A stretch of 64,000 bases of DNA from Thioalkalivibrio sp. ALJ21 (lineage in GTDB: Bacteria; Pseudomonadota; Gammaproteobacteria; Ectothiorhodospirales; Ectothiorhodospiraceae). This document shows positions 43,298-51,135 of the stretch, piece by piece (positions within the stretch are counted from its first letter, which is position 1; every line of letters starts with the position of its first letter). Made by a program: the position numbers and the translations under genes. The notes below the pieces were generated by a model. It did no database searches, had not been told where the DNA came from, and saw only the letters and a program-made list of their open reading frames with translations. The stretch covers positions 1-64,000 of the forward strand of contig NZ_KB905155.1 of the NCBI RefSeq assembly GCF_000378605.1, in the 5' to 3' direction.

Positions 43298-43993
43298 ATG
43301 CCGGTACAGCATCCCAAGCGCTGGTGGCTGATGGCTGCGATCCTGCTGGCAGGCTCGCTAATCTGGGTCGCGCTGACCACTGAGTGGCCGGAACTGCTGC
43401 TGCCGCTGGAGGACGTCGAGGCGTGGCTGGCCAGCTGGGGAGCGGGCGCCTACATGGTGTTTGTGCTGGCCTTTATCGTCCTTGCGCTGTTCCCGCTGCC
43501 CAGCACCTTCTGGATCCTGCTCGGGGGCGCGCTGTTCGGACCGTTCACCGGCGGGGCGCTGAGCCTGCTGGCGGCGACCATTGCTGCGATCATCGCGTTC
43601 ATGCTGGCGCGCACCTGGCTGCAACCCTGGCTGGAACCGCGTCTGGGTCCGCGCAGTGCTCGGCTGCGCGAGGATGTGGAGGCCGAGGGCTGGCGCGTGG
43701 TCGCACTGACGCGGCTGGTGCCGGTGTTTCCGTTCGCCCCGACCAACTACGCCCTCGGCCTGGTGCGCATGCCGCTCACCGTATTCACGGTTACGACCCT
43801 GGTCGCATTGATCCCCAGCCTGTTCGCCTATGCCTGGCTGGGACACGCCACGCGCGAGATGGTGGCGGGCGATGCGGACAGCCACGTTCAGCTGGGGCTG
43901 GCGATTCTCGCCGTGCTGGCCCTGCTGCTGTTGCTGCCTCGATTGCTGCGCCGGATCTGGCAGGGGCAGAAATCCGTCCAGTCGCTGGCCTGA
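43298..43993 (+). CDS. TVP38/TMEM64 (SNARE-associated/DedA-like) membrane protein
   Basis: This 231-residue inner-membrane protein has about six hydrophobic helices. The signature region is FPLPSTFWILLGGALFGPFTGGALSLLAATIAAIIAFMLAR, followed by LTRLVPVFPFAPTNYALGLVRMPLTVF, the re-entrant loop pattern of the VTT domain. Members are linked to lipid scrambling or ion homeostasis. It starts 6 bases after rarA and is followed by glycosyltransferase genes that commonly accompany this family. Confidence 0.85.
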   Translation: MPVQHPKRWWLMAAILLAGSLIWVALTTEWPELLLPLEDVEAWLASWGAGAYMVFVLAFIVLALFPLPSTFWILLGGALFGPFTGGALSLLAATIAAIIAFMLARTWLQPWLEPRLGPRSARLREDVEAEGWRVVALTRLVPVFPFAPTNYALGLVRMPLTVFTVTTLVALIPSLFAYAWLGHATREMVAGDADSHVQLGLAILAVLALLLLLPRLLRRIWQGQKSVQSLA

Positions 43994-44007
43994 GTTTCAC
44001 GGCAACC

Positions 44008-44712
44008 ATGTCGCGGGAGTCGCCCTTCCTGTCCGTGATTATCCCGGTGCTGAACGAGGCCGAGTCCCTCCCGCCCTTGCTGGATACGTTGAGGGAGATC
44101 CTCGACTGTGAGGTGATCGTGGTCGACGGGGGAAGCACGGACGGGACTGTCCGGCAGGCAGAACAACGCGGCGTGAGTGTGCTGTCCAGTGCACCGGGGC
44201 GTGCACGGCAGATGAATTCCGGAGCCGAGCGCGCCCGCGGCGAGGTGCTCTGGTTCCTGCATGCCGACACTGCGTTCCCGGACGGGGCCGGGGTTGCGGT
44301 GCATGCGCTGCGCGACGTAGTGGCCCGGGGCGATTGCGCCTGGGGACGTTTCGATGTCCGCTTGTCGGGCGGTCGCGCGATATTCGCGCTGATCGCCGCG
44401 ATGATGAATCTGCGCTCGTGTCTGAGCGGGATTGCGACCGGGGACCAGGGCATCTTCATTACACGCTCGGCGTTCAATGCCGTAGGCGGCTGGCCGGACC
44501 AGCCGTTGATGGAGGACATCGAGTTCTCGCGGCGACTGAAGCGCTCGGTGGGACGCCCAAAGTGCCTGCGCACCCGGCTGGTCACGTCGTCCCGGCGCTG
44601 GGAGCAGCAGGGTGCATGGCGCACGATCTGGCTGATGTGGCGGCTGCGCCTGGCCTACTGGCTGGGTGCAAACCCGGACGGGCTGGCGCGACTGTATCGT
44701 GGCGATGCTTGA
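44008..44712 (+). CDS. Family 2 glycosyltransferase (TIGR04283-like)
   Basis: The protein is 234 residues with the GT-A start LSVIIPVLNEAESLPPLL, then EVIVVDGGSTDGTV, a DxD-type HADTAFP, and ATGDQGIFITRSAFNAVGGWP with acceptor-side LMEDIEFSRRLKR. It resembles the TIGR04283 group, often annotated with arsenosugar biosynthesis from one case and commonly paired with a DUF2064 protein, as here (8-base overlap). True substrate unknown. Confidence 0.8.
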   Translation: MSRESPFLSVIIPVLNEAESLPPLLDTLREILDCEVIVVDGGSTDGTVRQAEQRGVSVLSSAPGRARQMNSGAERARGEVLWFLHADTAFPDGAGVAVHALRDVVARGDCAWGRFDVRLSGGRAIFALIAAMMNLRSCLSGIATGDQGIFITRSAFNAVGGWPDQPLMEDIEFSRRLKRSVGRPKCLRTRLVTSSRRWEQQGAWRTIWLMWRLRLAYWLGANPDGLARLYRGDA

Positions 44713-45343
44713 GCGTCGGCCGCTGGATGCGCTGCGCGTGCTGGTCTTTGCCCGCGCGCCCGAGCCGGGCCGGACCAAGACCCGACTGATCCCCGCGCTG
44801 GGTGCCGAGGGCGCTGCACGGCTGCACGAGCGGCTGCTGGAACACGCGCTGGACGTAGCCCGTCAGGTGGCGCCGGACCAGGTGGAGCTGTGGTGCAGCC
44901 CGGGTTCCGATCATCCGTTCTTCAAGCACTGCGCCGAACGCTTTGGCTGTTCCCTGCACAGGCAGCGGGGCGGTGACCTGGGGGCGCGCATGCGCCATGC
45001 GCTGGAGGCGGGTCCGTTTCCGGCGCTGGTGATGGGCTCCGATGCCCCGACGCTGGGTGTCGAGGACCTGATCGCTGCCCGTGAAGCCTTGGCCGGAGGG
45101 CAGGACGTGGCACTGGTCCCGGCACTGGATGGCGGTTACGTGCTTCTGGCCACCGCCCGGCCCGTACCCGGGCTGTTCGAGGCCATCGAGTGGGGCAGCG
45201 ACCGGGTGCTGAAACAGACCCGTGAACGGGCCCGGGCGCGGGGTCTTGCCTGGGCTGAGCTGGAATCGCGTTCCGACATCGACCGCCCGGAAGACCTGGT
45301 GCACTGTCCGCCAGCGCTCCTGAGAGGCATAACGGCGCCTTGA
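44705..45343 (+). CDS. DUF2064/TIGR04282 nucleotidyltransferase-like protein
   Basis: The protein is 212 residues with GT-A-like segments RVLVFARAPEPGRTKTRLIPALG (nucleotide-binding basic loop), VMGSDAPTLGVEDLIAA and LVPALDGGYVLLAT. The pair with the preceding glycosyltransferase, joined by an 8-base overlap, is a recurring gene couple. A nucleotide-sugar or phospho-sugar transfer role is likely but unproven. Confidence 0.8.
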   Translation: MLERRPLDALRVLVFARAPEPGRTKTRLIPALGAEGAARLHERLLEHALDVARQVAPDQVELWCSPGSDHPFFKHCAERFGCSLHRQRGGDLGARMRHALEAGPFPALVMGSDAPTLGVEDLIAAREALAGGQDVALVPALDGGYVLLATARPVPGLFEAIEWGSDRVLKQTRERARARGLAWAELESRSDIDRPEDLVHCPPALLRGITAP

Positions 45344-45413
45344 GAGCGCCTCTCCGGGACCCCGTTACCGGGGCAGTCGCAAGCCGGGCCAGGCTTCGGG
45401 TAGGATGCGCGCC

Positions 45414-45656
45414 ATGAAAGCCTTTGTTGCCTGGGTTGACCGCTCCCCACTGTGGCTGTTTGCGCTGTTCGTGGCCACCCTGGGGCTGTCGCCCTATGTC
45501 CCCGAGCCGCACATCGTCGAGAAGATCCGCTGGCTCTTCCAGGGCGAGCTGACCCGCCCGATCGATATCCTCGACCTGATCATGCATGCCATCCCCTGGT
45601 TGCTGATGGCCTTCAAGCTCTATCGCATGAGTATTGCGTCGAAAGGCGCTTCCTGA
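45414..45656 (+). CDS. Small membrane protein (80 residues)
   Basis: The protein is 80 residues with two hydrophobic helices (SPLWLFALFVATLGLSPYV and DLIMHAIPWLLMAFKLY) joined by an amphipathic loop with conserved-looking PEPHIVEKIRWL and LTRPIDILDL. Similar tiny proteins in databases carry an RND-transporter label that I do not trust. AGGA lies eight bases before the chosen ATG; another ATG lies 9 bases upstream. It is about 90 bases ahead of the dsrE-like gene. Confidence 0.7.
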   Translation: MKAFVAWVDRSPLWLFALFVATLGLSPYVPEPHIVEKIRWLFQGELTRPIDILDLIMHAIPWLLMAFKLYRMSIASKGAS

Positions 45657-45747
45657 CTCGGCGCCTCCTTGAGGCTTGTGGGAACTCGACGGTCCCGGCC
45701 CGGGTCGCTACGGTGCCTGCCACTTTGACGTGACCAAGGAGAGTCCC

Positions 45748-46104
45748 ATGCGTTTTATTGTTTCTGTCACTGCCGGTACCGACGACCCGACCCGTGCCAC
45801 CCTCGGCATGATCGCCGCGAACGTGGCCAAGCAGCAGGGCCATGACGTGACCGTCTGGCTGCAGGGCGAGGCCGTGAACATCGCCAACCGCAATGTCTAC
45901 GACAAGATCGTCGGCCACAACATGCCGGCGATGAAGGACATCGTGGATTCGCTGGTCGAGGAAGGCGTCCCGTTCTGGGCCTGCGAAGCCTGCGCCAACG
46001 GCCGCGACGTCGGCGAGCACAACTTTCTGCCGAACGCCGAGATGGCCGGCATGGGTCAGTACGTCCAGGCCGTTGCCGAGTTCGACCGCTCCATGAGCTT
46101 CTGA
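45748..46104 (+). CDS. Orphan DsrE-family protein
   Basis: The protein is 118 residues with a DsrE fold: MRFIVSVTAGTDDPTRATLGMIAANVAKQQGHDVTVWLQGEAV, then VPFWACEACANGRDV, with two cysteines in the position of the persulfide-carrying cysteine. It differs from the DsrE in the sHdr cluster by having this double-Cys loop and lacking HRCATP. AAGGAGAG precedes the start and a terminator follows. It is likely a sulfur-transfer or redox protein; its partner is unknown. Confidence 0.8.
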   Translation: MRFIVSVTAGTDDPTRATLGMIAANVAKQQGHDVTVWLQGEAVNIANRNVYDKIVGHNMPAMKDIVDSLVEEGVPFWACEACANGRDVGEHNFLPNAEMAGMGQYVQAVAEFDRSMSF

Positions 46105-46121
46105 TCGAGCGGGCAGGTCCG

Positions 46122-46150
46122 CGGGTGGGGTGTGATCCCCCGCCCGTTTT
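46122..46150 (+). terminator. Terminator after the orphan dsrE gene
   Basis: CGGGTGGGG-TGTGAT-CCCCCGCCCG followed by TTTT; one mismatch in the stem. Confidence 0.7.
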
Positions 46151-46230
46151 GCCCGTGTCTCCTGTGTCAGCCCCTCGAACTGGCACATCGCATGCTTGTT
46201 TGTTCCGGGAGTGATCCACGGACGACGAGC

Positions 46231-47556
46231 ATGACCCAGACCCAATCCCCGAGTTTTTCCTTCGAAGAGGCCATTGGCGACTTCCTGGTCGCCTCGCGCA
46301 AGTGCGAGGTAGTGAGCCTGGAGCGCCTGCTGGAGGCGGTACAGCTGGTCGGGCGCATCCGCGCGCTGGTGCATCAGCTCCAGCGCGAACGCGGTGCCTC
46401 CAGCCTCTGGATCGGCTCCGGTGGCCAGCGCTATGCGGACGAACTGGCGCAGTACCGAGCTGAATCCGACACCACCGCACAGGCGTTTCGTGAACACCTT
46501 GATGGCTGGCTGGAGCCCGGGGCCTGTGCCCACGCGCGCAGCCGTCTGCTGGGGCGCATGGCGCTGGCGCTGCATGGCCTGTCGGGTCTGCCCAGCCTGC
46601 GGGCGGAGGTCAGCGAACGCACGCTCTCGCCGATGGAGGCGATGCGCGGCTTCAGCGAGCTGATCCGGTCGCTGCTGGCAGTGGTGTTCGAGGCCGCTGA
46701 CTCCGCCACGGACCCGGAGGTCTCGCGGGCCCTGGTGGCCCTGCTGAACTTCATGCAGGGCAAGGAGCTGGCGGGCCAGGAACGCGCGATCGGGGCCGCC
46801 GGCTTTGGTCAGGGCGTGTTCGATGGCGAACTGCGCCAGTCCCTGTTGCACCGGATCGATGCCCAGGAACGCTCGTTTCGGATCTTCTCCGAGTTTGCCC
46901 CGAAGCCCGCCTGCGCGGCCTGGCAGGAACTGCAGGGCGCGGGCTTCGCGGCGGAGGTCGAGCGGCTGCGCCGTCAGGCCTGTACCCACGGCGATCTCCG
47001 GGGCGATCCCCTGCCGGACCCGGCCCGCGCCGAGACCTGGTTTGCCTGCACCACCGCGCGCATCGACGCAATGAAGGAGATCGAGGACCTGCTGGAGATG
47101 CACCTGAACGAGTGCTGTTCGGCACGCATCACGGCGGATCGCGCGGACCTGGGCGCCGTGCGTGATCGGGTGGAGCAACTCGCCGAGTCGGAGCTGCGCG
47201 ACAGCGTGCCGTATGCGGTGTTTTTCGGCGCGCCGGAGGGCCTGGAGAGCACGCAGGAGGAGGGCGAGACCGTACTCAACGTCCCGATCGTCGGGCACTC
47301 GGTGATGGACCTGGTGCAGCGCCAGGCGACCCGGCTGCAGTCGGTGGAGGACGAACTGCATGCGGCACGCCAGGCCCTGGCCGAACGCAAGACCATCGAG
47401 CGCGCCAAGGCGCTGCTGATCCAGCACCGCGGCCTCAGCGAGGATCAGGCCTACAAGCTCCTGCGCCAGACGGCGATGAACCAGAACCGGCGCCTGGCCG
47501 AGGTCGCCGAGGCGACCGTCGCGATGTCCGACCTCCTGGGCAAGGGCGACCTGTAG
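46231..47556 (+). CDS. nasR: NasR, nitrate/nitrite-sensing ANTAR antiterminator
   Basis: The protein is 441 residues. The N-terminal region is a NIT nitrate-sensor domain (QLVGRIRALVHQLQRERGASSLWIGSGG, and ELIRSLLAVVFEAADS). The C-terminal 60 residues form an ANTAR RNA-binding domain (LAERKTIERAKALLIQHRGLSEDQAYKLLRQTAMNQNRRLAEVAEATV). This is the NasR architecture of Klebsiella. It lies upstream of a nitrate assimilation operon whose leader has a hairpin and terminator of the ANTAR type. It should let RNA polymerase read through when nitrate or nitrite is bound. The start at the ATG of MTQTQS was preferred to one 39 bases upstream. Confidence 0.93.
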   Translation: MTQTQSPSFSFEEAIGDFLVASRKCEVVSLERLLEAVQLVGRIRALVHQLQRERGASSLWIGSGGQRYADELAQYRAESDTTAQAFREHLDGWLEPGACAHARSRLLGRMALALHGLSGLPSLRAEVSERTLSPMEAMRGFSELIRSLLAVVFEAADSATDPEVSRALVALLNFMQGKELAGQERAIGAAGFGQGVFDGELRQSLLHRIDAQERSFRIFSEFAPKPACAAWQELQGAGFAAEVERLRRQACTHGDLRGDPLPDPARAETWFACTTARIDAMKEIEDLLEMHLNECCSARITADRADLGAVRDRVEQLAESELRDSVPYAVFFGAPEGLESTQEEGETVLNVPIVGHSVMDLVQRQATRLQSVEDELHAARQALAERKTIERAKALLIQHRGLSEDQAYKLLRQTAMNQNRRLAEVAEATVAMSDLLGKGDL

Positions 47557-47581
47557 CTAATACGCGGGGAAAGGGATTCCG

Positions 47582-47667
47582 CCCCTGTGGGAGCGGGCCT
47601 GCCCGCGAAGCCCCTGCCAGTGTCCGACAATGGCAGGGGCTTCGCCGCCAAGGCGGCTCCTACGGGG
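47582..47667. repeat. REP doublet (REPIN-like) after nasR
   Basis: Two REP-like units lie in inverted orientation, CCCCTGTGGGAGC...GCGAAG and its mirror CTTCGCCGCC...GGCTCCTACGGGG, around a CCCCTGCCA-11-TGGCAGGGG core stem. The unit resembles the GGGAGCGGGCnTGCCCGCGAAG repeats of Pseudomonas and other gammaproteobacteria. It can also act as the nasR transcript 3' end. Confidence 0.75.
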
Positions 47668-47828
47668 TGTGCACCAGAGCGGTTCATCTGCACCGCCGGC
47701 GTGCCCCAGGGTGGTGCCGCTTGTGATCGTCATTCCCCTGCCAGGATTCGATTGTTTACCGGGAACCGTCCGATTTTTCCGCGTCAGGTTGGGCTTTGGT
47801 CCACGAGAGTCGATTAGCAACAGCTAAT

Positions 47829-47844
47829 TGGCACACCTCCTGCA
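47829..47844 (+). promoter_or_regulatory. Sigma-54 promoter of the nitrate assimilation operon
   Basis: TGGCAC-N5-CTGCA matches the sigma-54 consensus TGGCAC-N5-TTGCA at all but one position, with correct GG/GC spacing. Transcription would start near 47855, just ahead of the leader hairpins. TGCACC/TGCACCA half-sites at 47670 and 47689 are possible NtrC contacts, weakly supported. Confidence 0.75.
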
Positions 47845-47857
47845 GGAGACTGAGCAA

Positions 47858-47915
47858 GACGAGCCAATGGCGGTTCGTCGCCTGACAACAGGGAGACCCG
47901 ATGACCGGGTCTCCC
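47858..47915 (+). promoter_or_regulatory. NasR (ANTAR) leader hairpins P1 and P2
   Basis: P1 (47858-47879) is GACGAGCC-AATGGC-GGTTCGTC, an 8-bp stem with one G.U pair and a hexaloop with A at position 1 and G at position 4, the recognised ANTAR signature. P2 (47891-47915) is GGGAGACCCG/CGGGTCTCCC with a 5-base ATGAC loop. An intrinsic terminator follows 12 bases later, the arrangement known for the Klebsiella nasF leader. Confidence 0.72.
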
Positions 47916-47927
47916 ATGGGACTGGAC

Positions 47928-47982
47928 AAAGGCGTCCATCACCCGGCTGCAAACGCGGCCGGGCTGATGCGACGCCTTTTTT
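47928..47982 (+). terminator. Leader terminator controlled by NasR
   Basis: A long stem, AAAGGCGTCCATCACCCGGC paired with its near-complement (bulges at 47964 and 47970), is followed by TTTTTT, about 40 bases before the nrtA start. Its position inside the leader implies regulated read-through. Confidence 0.88.
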
Positions 47983-48023
47983 CGTTTTTGGACGTGTTTG
48001 CTGACAAGGGGAGTGAGCCCGCA

Positions 48024-49328
48024 ATGACCGATTACACGAATGACACGAAGCAACCCTCCGGCCTGTCGCGCCGGCGTTTCCTGGGCGGTATGGCCGCCGG
48101 GATCGGCGCGACCGCGCTGGGTGTGTCCGGGGCCGCGCCCTGGGGCTATGCGAAGGCCGGCAACGGCAAACCGGAGACCACCGAGGCAAAGCTGGGATTT
48201 ATCGCCCTGACGGATGCCGCACCGCTGTTCGTCGCGCTGGAGAAGGGCTTCTTCGCCGACCACGGTATGCCGGATGTACAGGTGCTGAAGCAGTCCTCCT
48301 GGGGCACGGTGCGCGACAACCTGGAACTGGGCTCGCGCCGCGGCGGCATCGACGGTTCCCACATCCTGACGCCAATGCCCTACCTGATCCATCGTCGCGG
48401 TACGCCGATGAGCATCCTCGCGCGGCTGAATCTGGCAGGGCAGTGCATCTCGGTGGGGGATGAGTACGCCGATCTGAAGGTCGGCCTGGATACCGGCGAG
48501 TTCAAGACCGCGCTGGCGGAAAAGCGCGCCGGGGGCGACGAGGTGCGCGCGGCGATGACCTTCCCCGGCGGGACCCATGACCTGTGGATTCGCTACTGGA
48601 TGGCGGCCGGCGGGATCGACCCGAACCGTGACATCTCCACCATCGTCGTGCCGCCGGCGCAGATGGTCGCCAACATGCGCGTCGGCTCCATGGACACCTT
48701 CTGTGTCTGCGAGCCCTGGAACATGCAGCTGATCAACCAGGGCATCGGCTATACCGCGAACACCACCGGCGAGCTCTGGCACAACCATCCCGAGAAGGCG
48801 CTGGGCATGCGCGCGGACTGGGTGGAGGCGAACCCGAATGCGGCCCGCGCCCTGACCATGGCGGTGATGGAGGCGCAGATGTACTGCGAGGACCCGGCGA
48901 ATATCGAGGAGGTCGCCGAGATCTGCTCGCGCCGGCGCTACATCCATGCCCCGTACGGCGACATCATCGACCGCATGCAGGGGCACTTCGACTACGGCAC
49001 CGGCCGCGTGGTCGAGGACCACCCCGACCGCATGCGCTACTGGAACGATCAGGCCTCCTATCCCTTCAAGAGCCACGACCTGTGGTTCCTTACCGAGGAC
49101 ATCCGCTGGGGCTACCTGCCGCCGGATCTCGACATGCAGGCCCTGGTAGACGAGGTCAACCGCGAGGATATCTGGCGCGAGGCGGCCGACACGCTCGGCA
49201 TCGACTCGGCCGCCATCCCCGAGTCGACTTCGCGTGGCAAGGAGGAATTCTTCGACGGCAAGGTCTTCGACCCGGAAGACCCGCAGGCCTACCTCGACAG
49301 CCTGGAGATCAAGGCCATCGCGTCCTGA
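48024..49328 (+). CDS. nrtA: NrtA/NasF, nitrate ABC transporter substrate-binding protein
   Basis: The protein is 434 residues with a Tat-type signal (SRRRFLGGMAAGIGATALGVSG). The mature protein has the NrtA/CmpA/NasF pattern: KLGFIALTDAAPLFVALEKGFFADHGMP, then TFPGGTHDLWIRYWMAAGGIDPNRDIS, MRVGSMDTFCVCEPWN and LWHNHPEKALGMRADWVE. It captures nitrate in the periplasm. It is the first gene after the regulated leader and precedes nrtB and nrtC. Confidence 0.93.
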   Translation: MTDYTNDTKQPSGLSRRRFLGGMAAGIGATALGVSGAAPWGYAKAGNGKPETTEAKLGFIALTDAAPLFVALEKGFFADHGMPDVQVLKQSSWGTVRDNLELGSRRGGIDGSHILTPMPYLIHRRGTPMSILARLNLAGQCISVGDEYADLKVGLDTGEFKTALAEKRAGGDEVRAAMTFPGGTHDLWIRYWMAAGGIDPNRDISTIVVPPAQMVANMRVGSMDTFCVCEPWNMQLINQGIGYTANTTGELWHNHPEKALGMRADWVEANPNAARALTMAVMEAQMYCEDPANIEEVAEICSRRRYIHAPYGDIIDRMQGHFDYGTGRVVEDHPDRMRYWNDQASYPFKSHDLWFLTEDIRWGYLPPDLDMQALVDEVNREDIWREAADTLGIDSAAIPESTSRGKEEFFDGKVFDPEDPQAYLDSLEIKAIAS

Positions 49329-49373
49329 CGCGACGGCCCGACGACACCTGTACCGACGATTCAAGAGGATTGG

Positions 49374-50309
49374 ATGATGAGTGCCATTATCGACCGCACC
49401 ATGACCTTCGGTGCCGGGCGCGAACGCCCGGCGGTGAGGGAAACCTCCACGGCCCCAGTGGCCCGACAGACAGCACCTCCGGCCCGGTCCGGCGGGGTGC
49501 CCGCCGATCCCGGCGTCTGGTCGCGGCGCCTGCGCAACTCCGCCACGGTAGTCCTGCCGCCGGTGATCGTGACTGCGTTTTTTTTGCTTCTGTGGGAAAT
49601 GATGGCGTCCTCCCAGGGAGCCGTGTTGCCCGCCCCGAGTCAGGTGATTACGGACACCTGGGAATTGATCATCAATCCGTTCTATGACTACGGCGGCAAC
49701 GACGTGGGTATGGCCTGGCAGCTGCTCGCCAGCCTGGAACGTGTGGCCTACGGCTACGCCCTGGCGGTGGTCGCCGGGATCGGTCTCGGCGTGCTGGTCG
49801 GCCAGTCCACCTGGGCGATGCGCGGGCTGGACCCGCTGTTCCAGGTGCTGCGCACCGTGCCGCCGCTGGCCTGGCTGCCGATCTCCCTGGCTGCGTTCCA
49901 GGCCAGCAACCCGTCGGCCATCTTCGTGATCTTCATCACCGCGATCTGGCCGATCATCATCAACACCTCGGTCGGCATCCGGAACATCTCGCAGGACTAC
50001 GTCAACGTGGCCCGCGTGCTGCGCCTGAACGGTCTTGAGTACTTCACCAAGATCATGCTCCCGGCCGCCGCGCCGTATGTCTTCTCCGGTCTGCGCATCG
50101 GCATCGGCCTCGCCTGGCTGGCGATCGTCGCCGCCGAGATGCTGATCGGCGGGGTCGGCATCGGCTTCTTCATCTGGGATGCCTGGAACGCCTCCATGCT
50201 CAGCGACATCGTGCTGGCCCTGGTCTACGTCGGCCTGGTCGGGTTCTTCCTCGACCGCCTGGTCGCGATCGTCGGCAAATGGGTCACCCGCGGCACGCAG
50301 GCCGGCTGA
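49374..50309 (+). CDS. nrtB: NrtB/NasE, nitrate ABC transporter permease
   Basis: The protein is 311 residues with about six transmembrane helices and the EAA-type loop (NISQDYVNVARVLRLNGLEYFTKIMLPAAAPYVFSGLRIG). It has an unusually long Pro/Ala-rich cytoplasmic N-terminus of about 55 residues. Two adjacent ATG codons follow GAGG; the first was kept. It forms the membrane channel with NrtC as motor. Confidence 0.92.
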   Translation: MMSAIIDRTMTFGAGRERPAVRETSTAPVARQTAPPARSGGVPADPGVWSRRLRNSATVVLPPVIVTAFFLLLWEMMASSQGAVLPAPSQVITDTWELIINPFYDYGGNDVGMAWQLLASLERVAYGYALAVVAGIGLGVLVGQSTWAMRGLDPLFQVLRTVPPLAWLPISLAAFQASNPSAIFVIFITAIWPIIINTSVGIRNISQDYVNVARVLRLNGLEYFTKIMLPAAAPYVFSGLRIGIGLAWLAIVAAEMLIGGVGIGFFIWDAWNASMLSDIVLALVYVGLVGFFLDRLVAIVGKWVTRGTQAG

Positions 50310-50334
50310 TCCGGCCCCTCACAGGAGAATCATC

Positions 50335-51135
50335 ATGACCAGCTATCTCTCCATCGAACACGTCCACAAGACCTTTGGCGAAGGCCCGACAGCCAGCGAG
50401 GTGCTGCGCGACGTCGACCTGCACGTGGACCGCGGCGAGTTCATCTCCATCATCGGCCACTCCGGCTGCGGCAAGTCGACGGTGCTCAATATCGTCGCCG
50501 GGCTGCTGGAGACCAGCACCGGCGCGGTGATCCTGGACGGCAAGGAGGTCAGCAAGCCGGGCCCGGACCGCAGCGTCGTGTTCCAGAACCACTCCCTGCT
50601 GCCCTGGCTGACCGTGCGCGACAACGTGGCGCTGGCGGTGGACAAGACCTTCAAGGGCACCAAGTCCGCCGCCGAGCGCCGCGAATGGGTGCTGCAGACT
50701 CTGGACATGGTCGGCATGAGCCACGCGCTGGACAAGCGCCCGGACGAGATCTCCGGCGGCATGAAGCAGCGCGTGGGCATCGCCCGGGCGCTGGCGATGG
50801 AGCCGAAGGTGCTGCTGATGGACGAACCCTTCGGCGCGCTGGATGCGCTGACCCGGGCCCATCTGCAGGACGAGGTGATGCGCATCCAGTCGGAGCTGGG
50901 CAACACCGTGCTGATGGTCACCCACGATGTGGACGAGGCGGTGCTGCTGTCCGACCGCATCGTGATGATGACCAACGGCCCGGCGGCGACCATCGGCGAG
51001 ATCCTGGAGATCGACCTGCCGAAGCCGCGCGAGCGCCTGGCGATGGCCGACAACGCCGAATACAACCACTACCGGGCCGAGGTGCTGCGCTTTCTCCACG
51101 AGCGCCACAAGAACCCCGAGTCGGAGGCCGCGTGA
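50335..51135 (+). CDS. nrtC: NrtC/NasD, nitrate ABC transporter ATPase
   Basis: The protein is 266 residues, a single ABC domain with Walker A GHSGCGKST (about residues 41-49), signature ISGGMKQR and Walker B VLLMDEPFGALD followed by the H-loop VTHDVDEA. It lacks the NrtA-like extension of cyanobacterial NrtC, so it is the NasD/NrtD-size form. AGGAG lies before the ATG. The stop overlaps the nirB start by one base (TGATG). Confidence 0.93.
   Translation: MTSYLSIEHVHKTFGEGPTASEVLRDVDLHVDRGEFISIIGHSGCGKSTVLNIVAGLLETSTGAVILDGKEVSKPGPDRSVVFQNHSLLPWLTVRDNVALAVDKTFKGTKSAAERREWVLQTLDMVGMSHALDKRPDEISGGMKQRVGIARALAMEPKVLLMDEPFGALDALTRAHLQDEVMRIQSELGNTVLMVTHDVDEAVLLSDRIVMMTNGPAATIGEILEIDLPKPRERLAMADNAEYNHYRAEVLRFLHERHKNPESEAA

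Noticed and set aside
47834-47846. CTCCTGCAGGAG palindrome as a separate operator or hairpin
   Set aside because: It overlaps the -12 region of the sigma-54 promoter and lies upstream of the expected transcription start, so it would not be part of the leader RNA; the symmetry is likely incidental.
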